Source: a virus
IMG/VR virus record: IMGVR_UViG_3300008116_000208
Coordinates: 1 to 35,007 of that record
Strand: one strand, 5' to 3'
DNA: 35,007 nucleotides
Shown one piece after another: positions 21,005 to 30,174 of the stretch. Numbering within the stretch: position 1 is the first letter of the stretch; each line of letters begins with the position of its first letter. The notes beneath the pieces are model-generated. The model was not told the origin of the DNA, made no database searches, and worked only from the letters and a program-made list of their open reading frames with translations. Both the position numbers and the translations under genes were made by a program.

Positions 21005-23941
21005 ATGCCGTTTAGTTTTCCGCCTACACCTGCGGTTAATGATACTTATTCTTATGCTGGTCGTACTTGGATTTGGAATGGAACCGCTTGGGATTCTTTA
21101 GGTACTGCTCAAGGTCTAACAGGTACTCAAGGTCCACAAGGTGACCCAGGTGCGCAGGGCACAACAGGTACACAAGGAACTGACGGTGTTGCTGGTTCAT
21201 TAGGCGCACAAGGTACACAAGGTTTACAAGGTTTTCAAGGCCCAAATGCTGCAATAAGTTTTGGTGCTACTCCCCCAGTTTCTCCACTTATTGGAGACCG
21301 TTGGGTTGATAGTAATTCAGGAATTGAATATACCTGGATTGATGATGGAACAAACCAAACATGGGTAGAAGTTAGCGCATCTGGTTTTGCAGGAACACAA
21401 GGTATTACTGGTGCACAAGGCTTTCAAGGTATTCAAGGTTCCGATGCAAATATGCAAGGAACTCAAGGTATACAAGGTATACAAGGCAGCGGTGTACAAG
21501 GTATACAAGGTGTTGCGGGAACTGCGCAAGGTATTCAAGGTCCACAAGGTTCTAATGCATTAATTACTTTTGATGTTGTCCCACCAGTTTCTCCATCAGT
21601 TGGCGACAGATGGATTGATTCAAACAGTGGTATTGAATATACATATGTAAACGATGGAACAAATTCAACTTGGGTTGAAACTTCTGCATCTGGTTTTTCT
21701 GGAGTGCAAGGTTTGCAGGGTGTTCAAGGTTTACAAGGCTCTAATGCAACAATGCAAGGTGCGCAAGGAACAAGTGGTGCACAAGGAACAGATGGAACAA
21801 GTGGAACACAAGGATTAACAGGTATACAAGGAACGCAAGGTTTTCAAGGTCTTAACGCAGGAATAAGTTTTGGTGCAACTCCTCCAGTATCACCTTCACT
21901 TGGTGATAGATGGGTAGATTCAAATACAGGAATTGAATATACATTTATTGATGACGGTACAAATCAAACTTGGGTAGAAACTTCTGCTTCAGGTTTTTCT
22001 GGTCTACAAGGTATTCAAGGACCAACAGGTGCAGGATTACAAGGTGCACAAGGCATACAAGGCGCAGGAACTTACACAATATCTCCAACTCCACCACTAT
22101 CACCATCAGTTGGTGATACTTGGTTAAATGAAGATGACGGAACTATTTCTGTATGGAATGGTCTTGAATGGTTCGAGTCCAACACAAACTTATCTGGTTT
22201 GCAAGGTATTCAAGGATTGCAAGGATTATTTGGTTGGCAAGGAACTCAAGGCTCTAATGGTCCGCAGGGTATTCAAGGTGTACAGGGATTACAGGGTAAC
22301 CAAGGTGTGCAAGGTTTAGGAATTCAAGGTTTACAAGGTAATGCCGGAACTGCTCAGGGTACGCAAGGTATTCAAGGCGACCAAGGTGTGCAAGGTATTC
22401 AAGGTTTATCAATTCAAGGTACTGATGGAGCATTTGCTGGTCAAGGAGCAAACGGTACTCAAGGCTCTACAGGTCCACAAGGAGCACAAGGTTCACAAGG
22501 ATTTGGTTTACAAGGACCTCAAGGTCTTAATGGAACTCAAGGTATTTCAGGATTATCTGGATTGAATCAAACTAACTTTTATGATGTTGTAAGAGACTAT
22601 GCAGTAGTTTCTGGAGAAGCAGATTCATCATCAAAAATACAATTAGCTTTAGATGATGCTAGAGATGCTGGTGGTGGAACTGTGTATATTCCATCTGGTT
22701 TATATAACTTACAAAATAGATTAGAGATTTATACAGGAACCACTTTATTACTATCTCAAAAAGCTGTTATGTTTAGAGAACACAACACCAACATGATTAT
22801 TAATGGAGACGGTGGCGGTTCTTATACCGGATACGATGGTCAAGCAAATATAAAAATTATTGGCGGTATTTGGGAAAATAGAGCAACAGCATTCCCAACT
22901 ACACCTGCTATGTGTATAAGCATTGGTCATGGTCAAAACATTATTATTCAAGACTTAACTGTTACTAACGTTGGTGGATACCACGCTATAGAAGTTAACT
23001 CTAGTAAAAACGTAAGAATAACTAACTGTAGATTCTTAGGTTATTTAGATACTGGAGGGCGAGGTTATTCAGAAGCAATTCAAATAGATTTAGCTAAAAG
23101 TTCTGCAGTGTTTGGTGCATTTGGTACTTATGACGACACCCCTTGTGAAGATGTAGTAATTGATAATTGTTATTTTGGAGCTTCTGGAACATCTGGAACT
23201 ACAGCCTGGCCTACAGGTATTGGAACTCATTCTTACACAGCCGGCTATTACCATACCAACGTCAAGATGGTTAATAATCAGTTTGATGGATTAACAGAAT
23301 ATGCAATTAGAACTTATGTAATGTACAAAAACTTAGTTATTGCAAATAACACAATTAACTCTTGCTATGGAGGAATTGCAATAGGCCTTGATGGTGGGGC
23401 GGACGATACTACAACTACCCAACCTGCTCCGCAGCAAAGTCAAAATATAACTATTAGTAATAACATTATTCTTAATACAAATGGAACTAACGCTATTGCT
23501 CTTTGGAACGTAGATGGAGCAGTTGTTACAAATAATCAAATACAAAATGTGACAAGGACTGGTTCTAATCTAGGAGATGGAATTCTATTTGTTACTGTTG
23601 TTGATGGGGTTATTGCTAACAACAGAGTTGAAGACACTTCTCAAGATTGCATAGATGTTAGAACAAATTCTTCTGCCGTAATGGTTGCAAACAACATAAC
23701 TAAAGACCCAAGCCAAGTTACAACCAACGCTCATAACCATATCTACTTTAGTGATTCAGTAACCAATAGCTCTATAATTGCTAATAGAGGATTCAAAGAA
23801 GGCACTAATATTGCTTTAAATGGTATTTTAATAACAGCTTCTTGTAGCGGTATGAGAGCTTTTGGTAACCACTACGGAACTGCAGCAACTACTGCTTTCA
23901 ATGATAGTAGTAGTGCAGTAACAACCACTACGAACGCATAA
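21005..23941 (+). CDS. Collagen-like tailspike with C-terminal pectate-lyase-type beta-helix
   Basis: The 978-residue protein starts at ATG 21005 behind AAGGAG. Residues 1-35 ('PPTPAVNDTYSYAGRTWIWNG') form a small domain shared with the 23954 and 25490 products. G-X-Q triplets then alternate with three 'GDRWVDSN'-type beta domains and one 'VGDTWLNEDDG' domain. From about residue 520 a right-handed beta-helix begins with 'NFYDVVRDYAVVSGEADSS', then 'GGGTVYIPSGLYNL' and many N/I/V repeats such as 'NIIIQDLTVTNVGG' and 'NVRITNCRFLGYL'. This is the pectate lyase superfamily fold used by tailspikes to bind or cut host polysaccharide. It is likely the main depolymerase or receptor-binding protein; catalytic residues cannot be fixed by eye. 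Confidence 0.87.
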   Translation: MPFSFPPTPAVNDTYSYAGRTWIWNGTAWDSLGTAQGLTGTQGPQGDPGAQGTTGTQGTDGVAGSLGAQGTQGLQGFQGPNAAISFGATPPVSPLIGDRWVDSNSGIEYTWIDDGTNQTWVEVSASGFAGTQGITGAQGFQGIQGSDANMQGTQGIQGIQGSGVQGIQGVAGTAQGIQGPQGSNALITFDVVPPVSPSVGDRWIDSNSGIEYTYVNDGTNSTWVETSASGFSGVQGLQGVQGLQGSNATMQGAQGTSGAQGTDGTSGTQGLTGIQGTQGFQGLNAGISFGATPPVSPSLGDRWVDSNTGIEYTFIDDGTNQTWVETSASGFSGLQGIQGPTGAGLQGAQGIQGAGTYTISPTPPLSPSVGDTWLNEDDGTISVWNGLEWFESNTNLSGLQGIQGLQGLFGWQGTQGSNGPQGIQGVQGLQGNQGVQGLGIQGLQGNAGTAQGTQGIQGDQGVQGIQGLSIQGTDGAFAGQGANGTQGSTGPQGAQGSQGFGLQGPQGLNGTQGISGLSGLNQTNFYDVVRDYAVVSGEADSSSKIQLALDDARDAGGGTVYIPSGLYNLQNRLEIYTGTTLLLSQKAVMFREHNTNMIINGDGGGSYTGYDGQANIKIIGGIWENRATAFPTTPAMCISIGHGQNIIIQDLTVTNVGGYHAIEVNSSKNVRITNCRFLGYLDTGGRGYSEAIQIDLAKSSAVFGAFGTYDDTPCEDVVIDNCYFGASGTSGTTAWPTGIGTHSYTAGYYHTNVKMVNNQFDGLTEYAIRTYVMYKNLVIANNTINSCYGGIAIGLDGGADDTTTTQPAPQQSQNITISNNIILNTNGTNAIALWNVDGAVVTNNQIQNVTRTGSNLGDGILFVTVVDGVIANNRVEDTSQDCIDVRTNSSAVMVANNITKDPSQVTTNAHNHIYFSDSVTNSSIIANRGFKEGTNIALNGILITASCSGMRAFGNHYGTAATTAFNDSSSAVTTTTNA

Positions 23942-23953
23942 GGAAGGTGAGCC

Positions 23954-25300
23954 GTGGCAATTGATTTCCCCAATACCCCGTTTTTAAATCAAACTTATAC
24001 ATACTCCGGGCGCACCTGGTATTGGAACGGTGTTTCTTGGAAAGCAGTTGGTACTGCACAAGGTGTTACAGGTTTTCAAGGTATTCAAGGATTGCAAGGG
24101 CCACAAGGTTTGCAAGGTATACAAGGTGACTTAGGTATTGGTGTTCAAGGTATACAAGGTAACCAAGGACCAAACGCTGCTATTACATTTGATGCAAATC
24201 CTCCAGTAAGTCCTTTACTAGGAGACCGTTGGGTAGATTCAAATTCTGGTATTGAATATACATATTTATTTGATGGAACAAACTACTCATGGGTAGAAGT
24301 ATCTGCATCTGGTTTTGCTGGAGTTCAAGGTTTAACTGGTATTCAAGGTTCACAAGGATTACAGGGCTTGCAAGGTTTAGACGGAGCATTTGCTGGACAA
24401 GGTGTGCAAGGTACGCAAGGTAATTTAGGTAATCAAGGAATTCAAGGTTCTAATGCAATAATGCAAGGTACGCAAGGGCCACAAGGTCTATTAGGTTTTC
24501 AAGGAATTTCTAATCAAGGTGTTCAAGGAATTCAAGGTTTTACTGGATTACAAGGTTACGACACTACCGTAAACGTAAGTTCTCCTATAACTAACTCAGG
24601 AACTACAACTGCTGCTGTGATTGGTATAAATGCAGCTACAACAAGTGTGGTAGGAGCTGTTCAGTTAGAAGATTCTGTATCAAGCACAAGTGTTGTTAAA
24701 GCAGCTACTCCTAATTCAGTAAGAACTGCTTATGTTTTAGGTTCTGGATTTTTAGCTAATTATCAAACAAAAGTTGGGCAATCATCTTCTGCTATTGATG
24801 TGCCAGATAGATATAACGTTCTTCATTCTTACAATGGTTACTCAGGTTATATAACTTTTTCTTTTTTTACTCCATTAGAAACAATGACAATATCCCAAAT
24901 AACTATGGGTAACTCAAGCATCCCCGCTGCTTCTTGTACTTCAGCAAGAATGGGACTTTATACATTTGATGGCACTACAGCTACTTTAGTAGCTCGTACA
25001 GCAAATGACACAACTTTATTTAACAGTCTTTATACATCTTATACACGTTCATTATCAACAACAGGTGGTTATCCAGCTACTTACACATTAACAGCTGGAA
25101 CTAGATATGCTTTTGCTTACATTGTCGTTGCAGCTACTATGCCTACTATTTATAACGCGCCTCTTGGAGACAACAACGCTGGTGTAATTGGGGCTTTAAG
25201 TCCTCGTATAAGCGGCGTAAGAACAGGACAAACTGATTTACTAGCAAGTACAACAATAAACGGTCCTTCGGACCAAGTCCCATGGTTTAGAGGTTCATAA
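23954..25300 (+). CDS. Collagen-like tail fibre protein, 448 residues
   Basis: GTG 23954 with GGAAGGTGAG upstream is the start. The N-terminal domain, 'DFPNTPFLNQTYTYSGRTWY', matches those of the 21005 and 25490 proteins and probably anchors all three at one site. G-X-Q triplets and one 'GDRWVDSNSG' domain follow. At about nt 24645-24750 'AVQLEDSVSSTSVVKAATPN' is the classic tail-fibre motif (Q-L-x-D-S...A-A-T-P). The last 170 residues form a beta-rich tip ('GYITFSFFTPLETMTISQI', 'ARMGLYTFDGTTATLVA', 'GTRYAFAYIVVAATM') resembling a jelly-roll receptor-binding head. The stop overlaps the next small gene. Confidence 0.83.
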   Translation: MAIDFPNTPFLNQTYTYSGRTWYWNGVSWKAVGTAQGVTGFQGIQGLQGPQGLQGIQGDLGIGVQGIQGNQGPNAAITFDANPPVSPLLGDRWVDSNSGIEYTYLFDGTNYSWVEVSASGFAGVQGLTGIQGSQGLQGLQGLDGAFAGQGVQGTQGNLGNQGIQGSNAIMQGTQGPQGLLGFQGISNQGVQGIQGFTGLQGYDTTVNVSSPITNSGTTTAAVIGINAATTSVVGAVQLEDSVSSTSVVKAATPNSVRTAYVLGSGFLANYQTKVGQSSSAIDVPDRYNVLHSYNGYSGYITFSFFTPLETMTISQITMGNSSIPAASCTSARMGLYTFDGTTATLVARTANDTTLFNSLYTSYTRSLSTTGGYPATYTLTAGTRYAFAYIVVAATMPTIYNAPLGDNNAGVIGALSPRISGVRTGQTDLLASTTINGPSDQVPWFRGS

Positions 25301-25425
25301 TGGCTACAGAAGTAAAATTAGTTGATTTAGGGGTTATTGACGGCTTGAGAGTTACAGAAGTAAGGGACGCTAAAACAGATGAAGTTATTGGTTATAACAG
25401 AACTGATGAAACTCCAAGAGAATAA
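25300..25425 (+). CDS. 41-residue hypothetical protein
   Basis: ATG 25300 shares a base with the TAA of the fibre gene. The product begins 'MATEVKLVDLGVIDGLRVTE' and ends 'YNRTDETPRE'. It is a compact acidic peptide with a beta-hairpin-like pattern and no cysteines. The one-base overlap, plus codon use matching its neighbours, supports it as a real gene. It may be a fibre accessory; the function is unknown. Confidence 0.6.
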   Translation: MATEVKLVDLGVIDGLRVTEVRDAKTDEVIGYNRTDETPRE

Positions 25426-25489
25426 CACAATAATTCTTAAAATAAACTCGTATACTTAAAATACCCCTTCTACAGAAGAGTTAATTAAC

Positions 25490-25996
25490 ATGCCAATTGA
25501 TTTTCCCAATTCGCCGGCCCCGGGTGATGTCTATACCTTTGGAAGTCGTACCTGGACTTGGACAGGCTATGGATGGCAAGCAACAACCACAACCCTAGGA
25601 CCTCAAGGTCTTCAAGGCCTACAAGGTGTTCAAGGTGTTGCAGGCGCAGTTTCTGAGATACAAATCTTAGATAATCTATCCAACCAATTCAATGGTACAG
25701 AAACAAGATTTCTCATGACTTATAATGGAGACCCAATCTCAGTTACTAATTCATTTAGACTTTTGGTAAGCTTGAATGGTATAGTTCAAATTGTTAAGAA
25801 CTCTTATGTTACTTGGGACAACCCAATTGCACCAAGCAATGGAATTAGGCTAGATAACGACGGTTACCTAGTGTTTTTAACACCTCCTGCAGAGGGTACT
25901 ATATTCGAAGGAAGGGTTTTAGTAGGTTCAACTACTACAGACTTAACTACAACTTATCCGTTCGCAGCGGCGGATTTATTGATGGGAGCTTTTTAG
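25490..25996 (+). CDS. Short fibre protein with minimal collagen-like linker
   Basis: ATG 25490 starts a 168-residue protein with the shared N-terminal domain ('PIDFPNSPAPGDVYTFGSRT', 'WTWTGYGWQA'). A linker of only about six G-X-Q/G-X-A triplets follows. The C-terminal domain ('TETRFLMTYNGDPISV', 'RLLVSLNGIVQIVKNSYVTW', 'YLVFLTPPAEGTIFEGRVLV') is found in aquatic phages as a small virion domain. The end, 'YPFAAADLLMGAF', resembles 'SPLLLMGA' at the end of the 16392 fibre. It is probably a short fibre or baseplate-associated protein anchored like the larger fibres. Its stop lies three bases before the next ATG. Confidence 0.72.
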   Translation: MPIDFPNSPAPGDVYTFGSRTWTWTGYGWQATTTTLGPQGLQGLQGVQGVAGAVSEIQILDNLSNQFNGTETRFLMTYNGDPISVTNSFRLLVSLNGIVQIVKNSYVTWDNPIAPSNGIRLDNDGYLVFLTPPAEGTIFEGRVLVGSTTTDLTTTYPFAAADLLMGAF

Positions 25997-25999
25997 CAC

Positions 26000-28900
26000 A
26001 TGGCAAGAAAAACGTATAATGAAGGTGGATACTTCTTAACCCCTTCTACAAAAACTTTAGTACTTCAAAATAAAATTATTACTCAAGAACGTCTTGTTTT
26101 AATTACAAATGACAGAACTAACCAAGTCATTTACAACTTCTCTGACCCTTCACTAAGAGCACTCTCTTACAATATCTATGGAACTGGTCAATTAACTGCA
26201 CAAATTACTGGCGCTACAACAACAGGCACAGCAATTACATTTACTGCAGCAAATACATTTACACCTGGACAAATTGTAACAATTACAGGCGCTGTTCCAA
26301 ATTCATTTAACTTAACTGGTGTAACAGTAACTGCTGCAACATCTACGACATTTACAGTTGCTTCAACAGTAACTGGCGCATATGTTCAAGGTGGTCAAGT
26401 TGTTGCTAATGAAAACACAGTAATTGTTCTTAACTACAACACAGCTTCAATGTTTTCAACAGATAAATTCCAAATTGTTGTTGATGAATTTAACGAAAGA
26501 ATAAATCCATCAGAAGAACTCACTGACCCAGTAGGTAAACTACGTATTTCTGAACCACAAGCACTAATTGATACTGACTTTGAATACGGTACACAAGCAT
26601 CTAAGTGGGAAACAATTACCACAACTAACTTGCGTCCATATGCTGCACATCAATTGTTTAACCAATTGTCTGTTACAGATATACAAACAAGCACTGCTGG
26701 TACAAAAACAATTACAGTTACTCAATCAACTACAACAGTAGCAACTACTGCAACTGGTGTTCAAGGTAATGGTACTTTTATGTACTACACAACAGCCTCT
26801 GCTCATAACATTAACCCAGGACAATGGGTAACTATTACAGGTGTTACAGCTTCTGGTTATAACACAACTTCTGGTATCCCAGCACAAGTTCTTGCAACTC
26901 CTTCTACAACAACATTCGTTATTGCTGGTTCTACAACTGGTCAATCAACAGGTGCTGGAACTGTAACAATTAACGTTGCTCCTCCAATTGGAACTCCAGT
27001 ATTAATTTCTGATACTTATAACTTAGGTGCAAACGGTAACTACCAAGTTACAGGTAGAGCATCTGAAACTTCATGGTCTTACGTATCAAGAGGTTCAACC
27101 CCAACAGGTTGGGCATCTCAAACAATTTTTGATGCAAACAAGACTGTTGTTGCAACAGGTCCTTACTATAAAGATTCATTCTTAATTGGTGCATCAGCAT
27201 TAACAAACTCAGGTCAAGTCGTAACTGTTACAACTTCAACCCCACACGGGTTGTCAGTTGGTAACGAAATTGCAATACACGGCTCAACTGCTACAACAAA
27301 CGCTCCTAACGGAAACTACGCTGTAACTGCTGTAAACAGTCCAACAGTATTTCAATACGTTGCTGACGCAACTCCAACAGGAACAATCTCACACAACCCA
27401 CTAACAACCACAGCAACTGCGCTTATAGGTAGCCAATTCTTAACATGTGCTTCTGTAGCAAACGTACTAGTTGGTATGCCTGTAGCTGGTGCTGGTATTC
27501 CTGCAGGAACTGTAGTAACTGGTGTGCAAGGAACAATTGTTTCAATTTCACAAACAACAACTGCAGCCTTGTCAACTACAACAATTAACTTCTTTACAGC
27601 AATCTATGCACGTGCACAAGGTCAAGTAATCCATCGCTCATTTGACGGTGGAGTTCTTTTCTCTTCAAACGCAGGTAGTAACAACATAGCGTTGATTCGT
27701 CAAACACGTCGTTACTTCCGTTACCAATCAGGTAAAGGTATTCAAGTTTCTTCAGGAACTATTTTGAAACCTACAATCAGCCTTGATTCGTTAACAGTAT
27801 CTGGCGCATTAGTTGCTGCTAAAACTAAAGAACGTCACAACTTACAACCTGGTTACATCGTAAACATCTCTGGTGCTAACGAAAACGGTTACAACGGTAA
27901 CTTTACAGTTGTTGGTGTTACTGGTTTGGATACATTTACATATGCTCCAACCGCAACACCTGCTGTATCGCCTGCAACAGGTAACGCAACTATGGCAGTT
28001 GACACCTGGTCTGGTGGAACCGCTCGTTTAGGTATCTTTGACCAACAAAATGGTATGTTTTTTGAATATGATGGACAAACTCTATATGCAGTTCGTCGTA
28101 GTTCAACCTTCCAAATTGCAGGTCGTGTATCTGTAACTAACAACTCAAGTACTGTAACCCAATTCAATGCTGCTACTACACCTACATTGTTCACAAAACA
28201 ATTGGTGCCTGGTGACTTTATTGTTATCCGTGGTCAGTCATACAGAATTGATAACATTGCATCTGATACATCGATGACAATTACACCTCCATACCGTGGT
28301 TCAACTGCTAATAACGTAATTGTTTCAAAGACAGTTGACGTAAGAACACCACAATCTGCATGGAACTTAGACAAAGCTGATGGAACAGGTTCTTCTGGTT
28401 ACAGATTAGACCTAACCAAGATGCAAATGTTCTATCTTGATTATTCATGGTACGGCGCAGGCTCAATTCGTTGGGGATTCCGTGGACCTAGAGGCGAAGT
28501 AGTTTACTGCCACAAAGTTCAAAACAACAACGTTAATTCATCTGCTTACATGCGTTCTGGTAACTTACCAGCTCGTTATGAAGCAGTGGGACAACCTGCA
28601 ACTACTCAAACAACTGCAACAGTTGGTTCTGCCGATACTACAATTACTGTTTCTGATACAACAGGTTTCTATAGACCAGTAGTTGTAACAACAACATGTA
28701 CCGGTACAAACGGACAATCAACTATTACTGTCGCATCAGTTACAAATATTACGGTAGGTATGTTTGTTAACGTATCTAACGTAACTGCAGGAACTGTAGT
28801 AACAGCAATTTCAGGTACAACACTTACATTATCTGCAGCTAACACAGGTGCAGTATCTGGTTCAGTTACCTTTAGCTCCTACCCAGGAAATATAACAATT

Positions 28901-30118
28901 AGAAACGGTTCAACTACTGAAATTGTTACTTACACAGGTATAACTTCAAACACAATAACCGGTGTAACTCGTGCAGGAACTGGTAACACATCTATTGCTC
29001 TAACAATTGCAGTTGGTTCAAACGTAGCGACAGTTGGTTCTGCAGCTAACTTACAAGTTGGTCAAAGAGTTGTTCACCCTGCATTTGCAGAAGGTACAAA
29101 GATTGAATACATACAAGGTACTACTTTGGTATTGTCTTCAGCCCCAACTACTGCAAACCCAACAGTAATTATTCCTCCATTGAGTCCTACAGGTCAAACC
29201 TTTACGTTCTCAGCAACTGCTCCAACAACTGTTGAACAAGCATTCCCAACATTTGCTCCAATTATTAGCCACTGGGGTACTTCTGTAATCATGGATGGTC
29301 GCTTTGATGATGATAAGTCATTAAACTTCACATATGGTCAAACAGTTCCAACCCAATTGGCTCCTCTTGCTGGTACAACAGCGACTGGAACAACTTCTGG
29401 TTCATCTGTAAACGTCACACTAGCTGCATCCAACACAAACATTGTGCCTGGTATGTATGTAACTGACGCTGGTACAGCAGTTCCAAGAGGTACATACGTA
29501 GTGTCTGTAACATCTGGTACAGCAATTGTTCTTAACAACGCTGTGTCACTTGCTTCAACAGCACTAACATTCTCAGGTGCTTCAACTAAAGCACTCTTGT
29601 CAATCCGTATCTCCCCATCTATTGACAACGGTGTTCCTGCAGCATTTGGTGCTCGTGAAATTATTAACCGTACTCAGCTACAGTTAAGAGCACTTGGTGT
29701 ATCCCTCTTGTCCACAACAACAGGTAACGTTCTTGTACAAGCATTCTTGAACGGTACTCCATTCAATCCATTAGCAGCAAGTAACTTGTTATGGACTGAT
29801 GCAATTAGAGGACAAAGATTTACTCCAAACTCAACTTTTGCTCAGATTGCTGATTACTCAACAATCGCTGCAACAGGTAGCCCTGTAGTACTACAAGGTG
29901 GTGAAGTAACAGGAGGTTTCTTAACAAACGCAACAACTACATTGAACTTGTCAGATGTTCGTGATTTAGGAAACTCAATCCTTGGTGGTGGAGGCCCTTA
30001 TGTAAATAACGGTGTCTACCCAGACGGCCCTGATACTTTAACAATTGTTGTAACTAACATTTCAACAACTGCCCAACAAGTAGTAGGACGCTTAACCTGG
30101 ACAGAAGCTCAAGCATAA
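26000..30118 (+). CDS. Giant modular virion protein, 1372 residues
   Basis: ATG 26000 lies three bases after the upstream stop (TAGCACATG) without Shine-Dalgarno, as for the 18765 gene. The N-terminus has 'YNEGGYFLTPSTKTLVLQN' and, at about nt 26560-26615, 'LIDTDFEYGTQASKWE', a hallmark of large structural proteins of cyanophages and other aquatic phages. At least four copies of a 'PGQxVTITG...FxV' module (about 26225, 26815, 27240, 27835) and four of a 'VGMxV...GTxV...I/LxLS' module (about 27415, 28700, 29005, 29395) are inserted. The C-terminal about 170 residues ('STKALLSIRISPSIDNGVPA', 'REIINRTQLQLRALGVSLL') are conserved-looking. I read it as a baseplate, whisker or long-fibre protein. 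It is very Thr-, Asn- and Val-rich. Confidence 0.75.
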   Translation: MARKTYNEGGYFLTPSTKTLVLQNKIITQERLVLITNDRTNQVIYNFSDPSLRALSYNIYGTGQLTAQITGATTTGTAITFTAANTFTPGQIVTITGAVPNSFNLTGVTVTAATSTTFTVASTVTGAYVQGGQVVANENTVIVLNYNTASMFSTDKFQIVVDEFNERINPSEELTDPVGKLRISEPQALIDTDFEYGTQASKWETITTTNLRPYAAHQLFNQLSVTDIQTSTAGTKTITVTQSTTTVATTATGVQGNGTFMYYTTASAHNINPGQWVTITGVTASGYNTTSGIPAQVLATPSTTTFVIAGSTTGQSTGAGTVTINVAPPIGTPVLISDTYNLGANGNYQVTGRASETSWSYVSRGSTPTGWASQTIFDANKTVVATGPYYKDSFLIGASALTNSGQVVTVTTSTPHGLSVGNEIAIHGSTATTNAPNGNYAVTAVNSPTVFQYVADATPTGTISHNPLTTTATALIGSQFLTCASVANVLVGMPVAGAGIPAGTVVTGVQGTIVSISQTTTAALSTTTINFFTAIYARAQGQVIHRSFDGGVLFSSNAGSNNIALIRQTRRYFRYQSGKGIQVSSGTILKPTISLDSLTVSGALVAAKTKERHNLQPGYIVNISGANENGYNGNFTVVGVTGLDTFTYAPTATPAVSPATGNATMAVDTWSGGTARLGIFDQQNGMFFEYDGQTLYAVRRSSTFQIAGRVSVTNNSSTVTQFNAATTPTLFTKQLVPGDFIVIRGQSYRIDNIASDTSMTITPPYRGSTANNVIVSKTVDVRTPQSAWNLDKADGTGSSGYRLDLTKMQMFYLDYSWYGAGSIRWGFRGPRGEVVYCHKVQNNNVNSSAYMRSGNLPARYEAVGQPATTQTTATVGSADTTITVSDTTGFYRPVVVTTTCTGTNGQSTITVASVTNITVGMFVNVSNVTAGTVVTAISGTTLTLSAANTGAVSGSVTFSSYPGNITIRNGSTTEIVTYTGITSNTITGVTRAGTGNTSIALTIAVGSNVATVGSAANLQVGQRVVHPAFAEGTKIEYIQGTTLVLSSAPTTANPTVIIPPLSPTGQTFTFSATAPTTVEQAFPTFAPIISHWGTSVIMDGRFDDDKSLNFTYGQTVPTQLAPLAGTTATGTTSGSSVNVTLAASNTNIVPGMYVTDAGTAVPRGTYVVSVTSGTAIVLNNAVSLASTALTFSGASTKALLSIRISPSIDNGVPAAFGAREIINRTQLQLRALGVSLLSTTTGNVLVQAFLNGTPFNPLAASNLLWTDAIRGQRFTPNSTFAQIADYSTIAATGSPVVLQGGEVTGGFLTNATTTLNLSDVRDLGNSILGGGGPYVNNGVYPDGPDTLTIVVTNISTTAQQVVGRLTWTEAQA
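26225..29580 (+). repeat. Repeated beta modules within the giant virion gene
   Basis: Two kinds of diverged repeat are visible at protein level. Type A (with P-G-Q/Y-x-V-x-I-T/S-G) occurs near 26225, 26815, 27240 and 27835. Type B (V-G-M-x-V...G-T-x-V...G-T-x-L-x-L-S) occurs near 27415, 28700, 29005 and 29395. Type A is also present twice in the 2929 gene. Confidence 0.65.
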
Positions 30119-30137
30119 CCCTTCGATAAGTCAAGCC

Positions 30138-30165
30138 GTACCCCATCAGATAACTGGTGGGGTAC
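30138..30165 (+). terminator. Hairpin between virion and carbohydrate genes, overlapping a possible leaderless promoter
   Basis: An 11-bp stem, GTACCCCATCA (30138-30148) with TGGTGGGGTAC (30155-30165, one G-T pair), encloses GATAAC. The right arm runs into TACACT (30163-30168), and a T-rich TGTTTT separates this from ATG 30175. The same bases can serve as terminator tail and as a -10 box plus leaderless start. Confidence 0.65.
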
Positions 30166-30174
30166 ACTTGTTTT

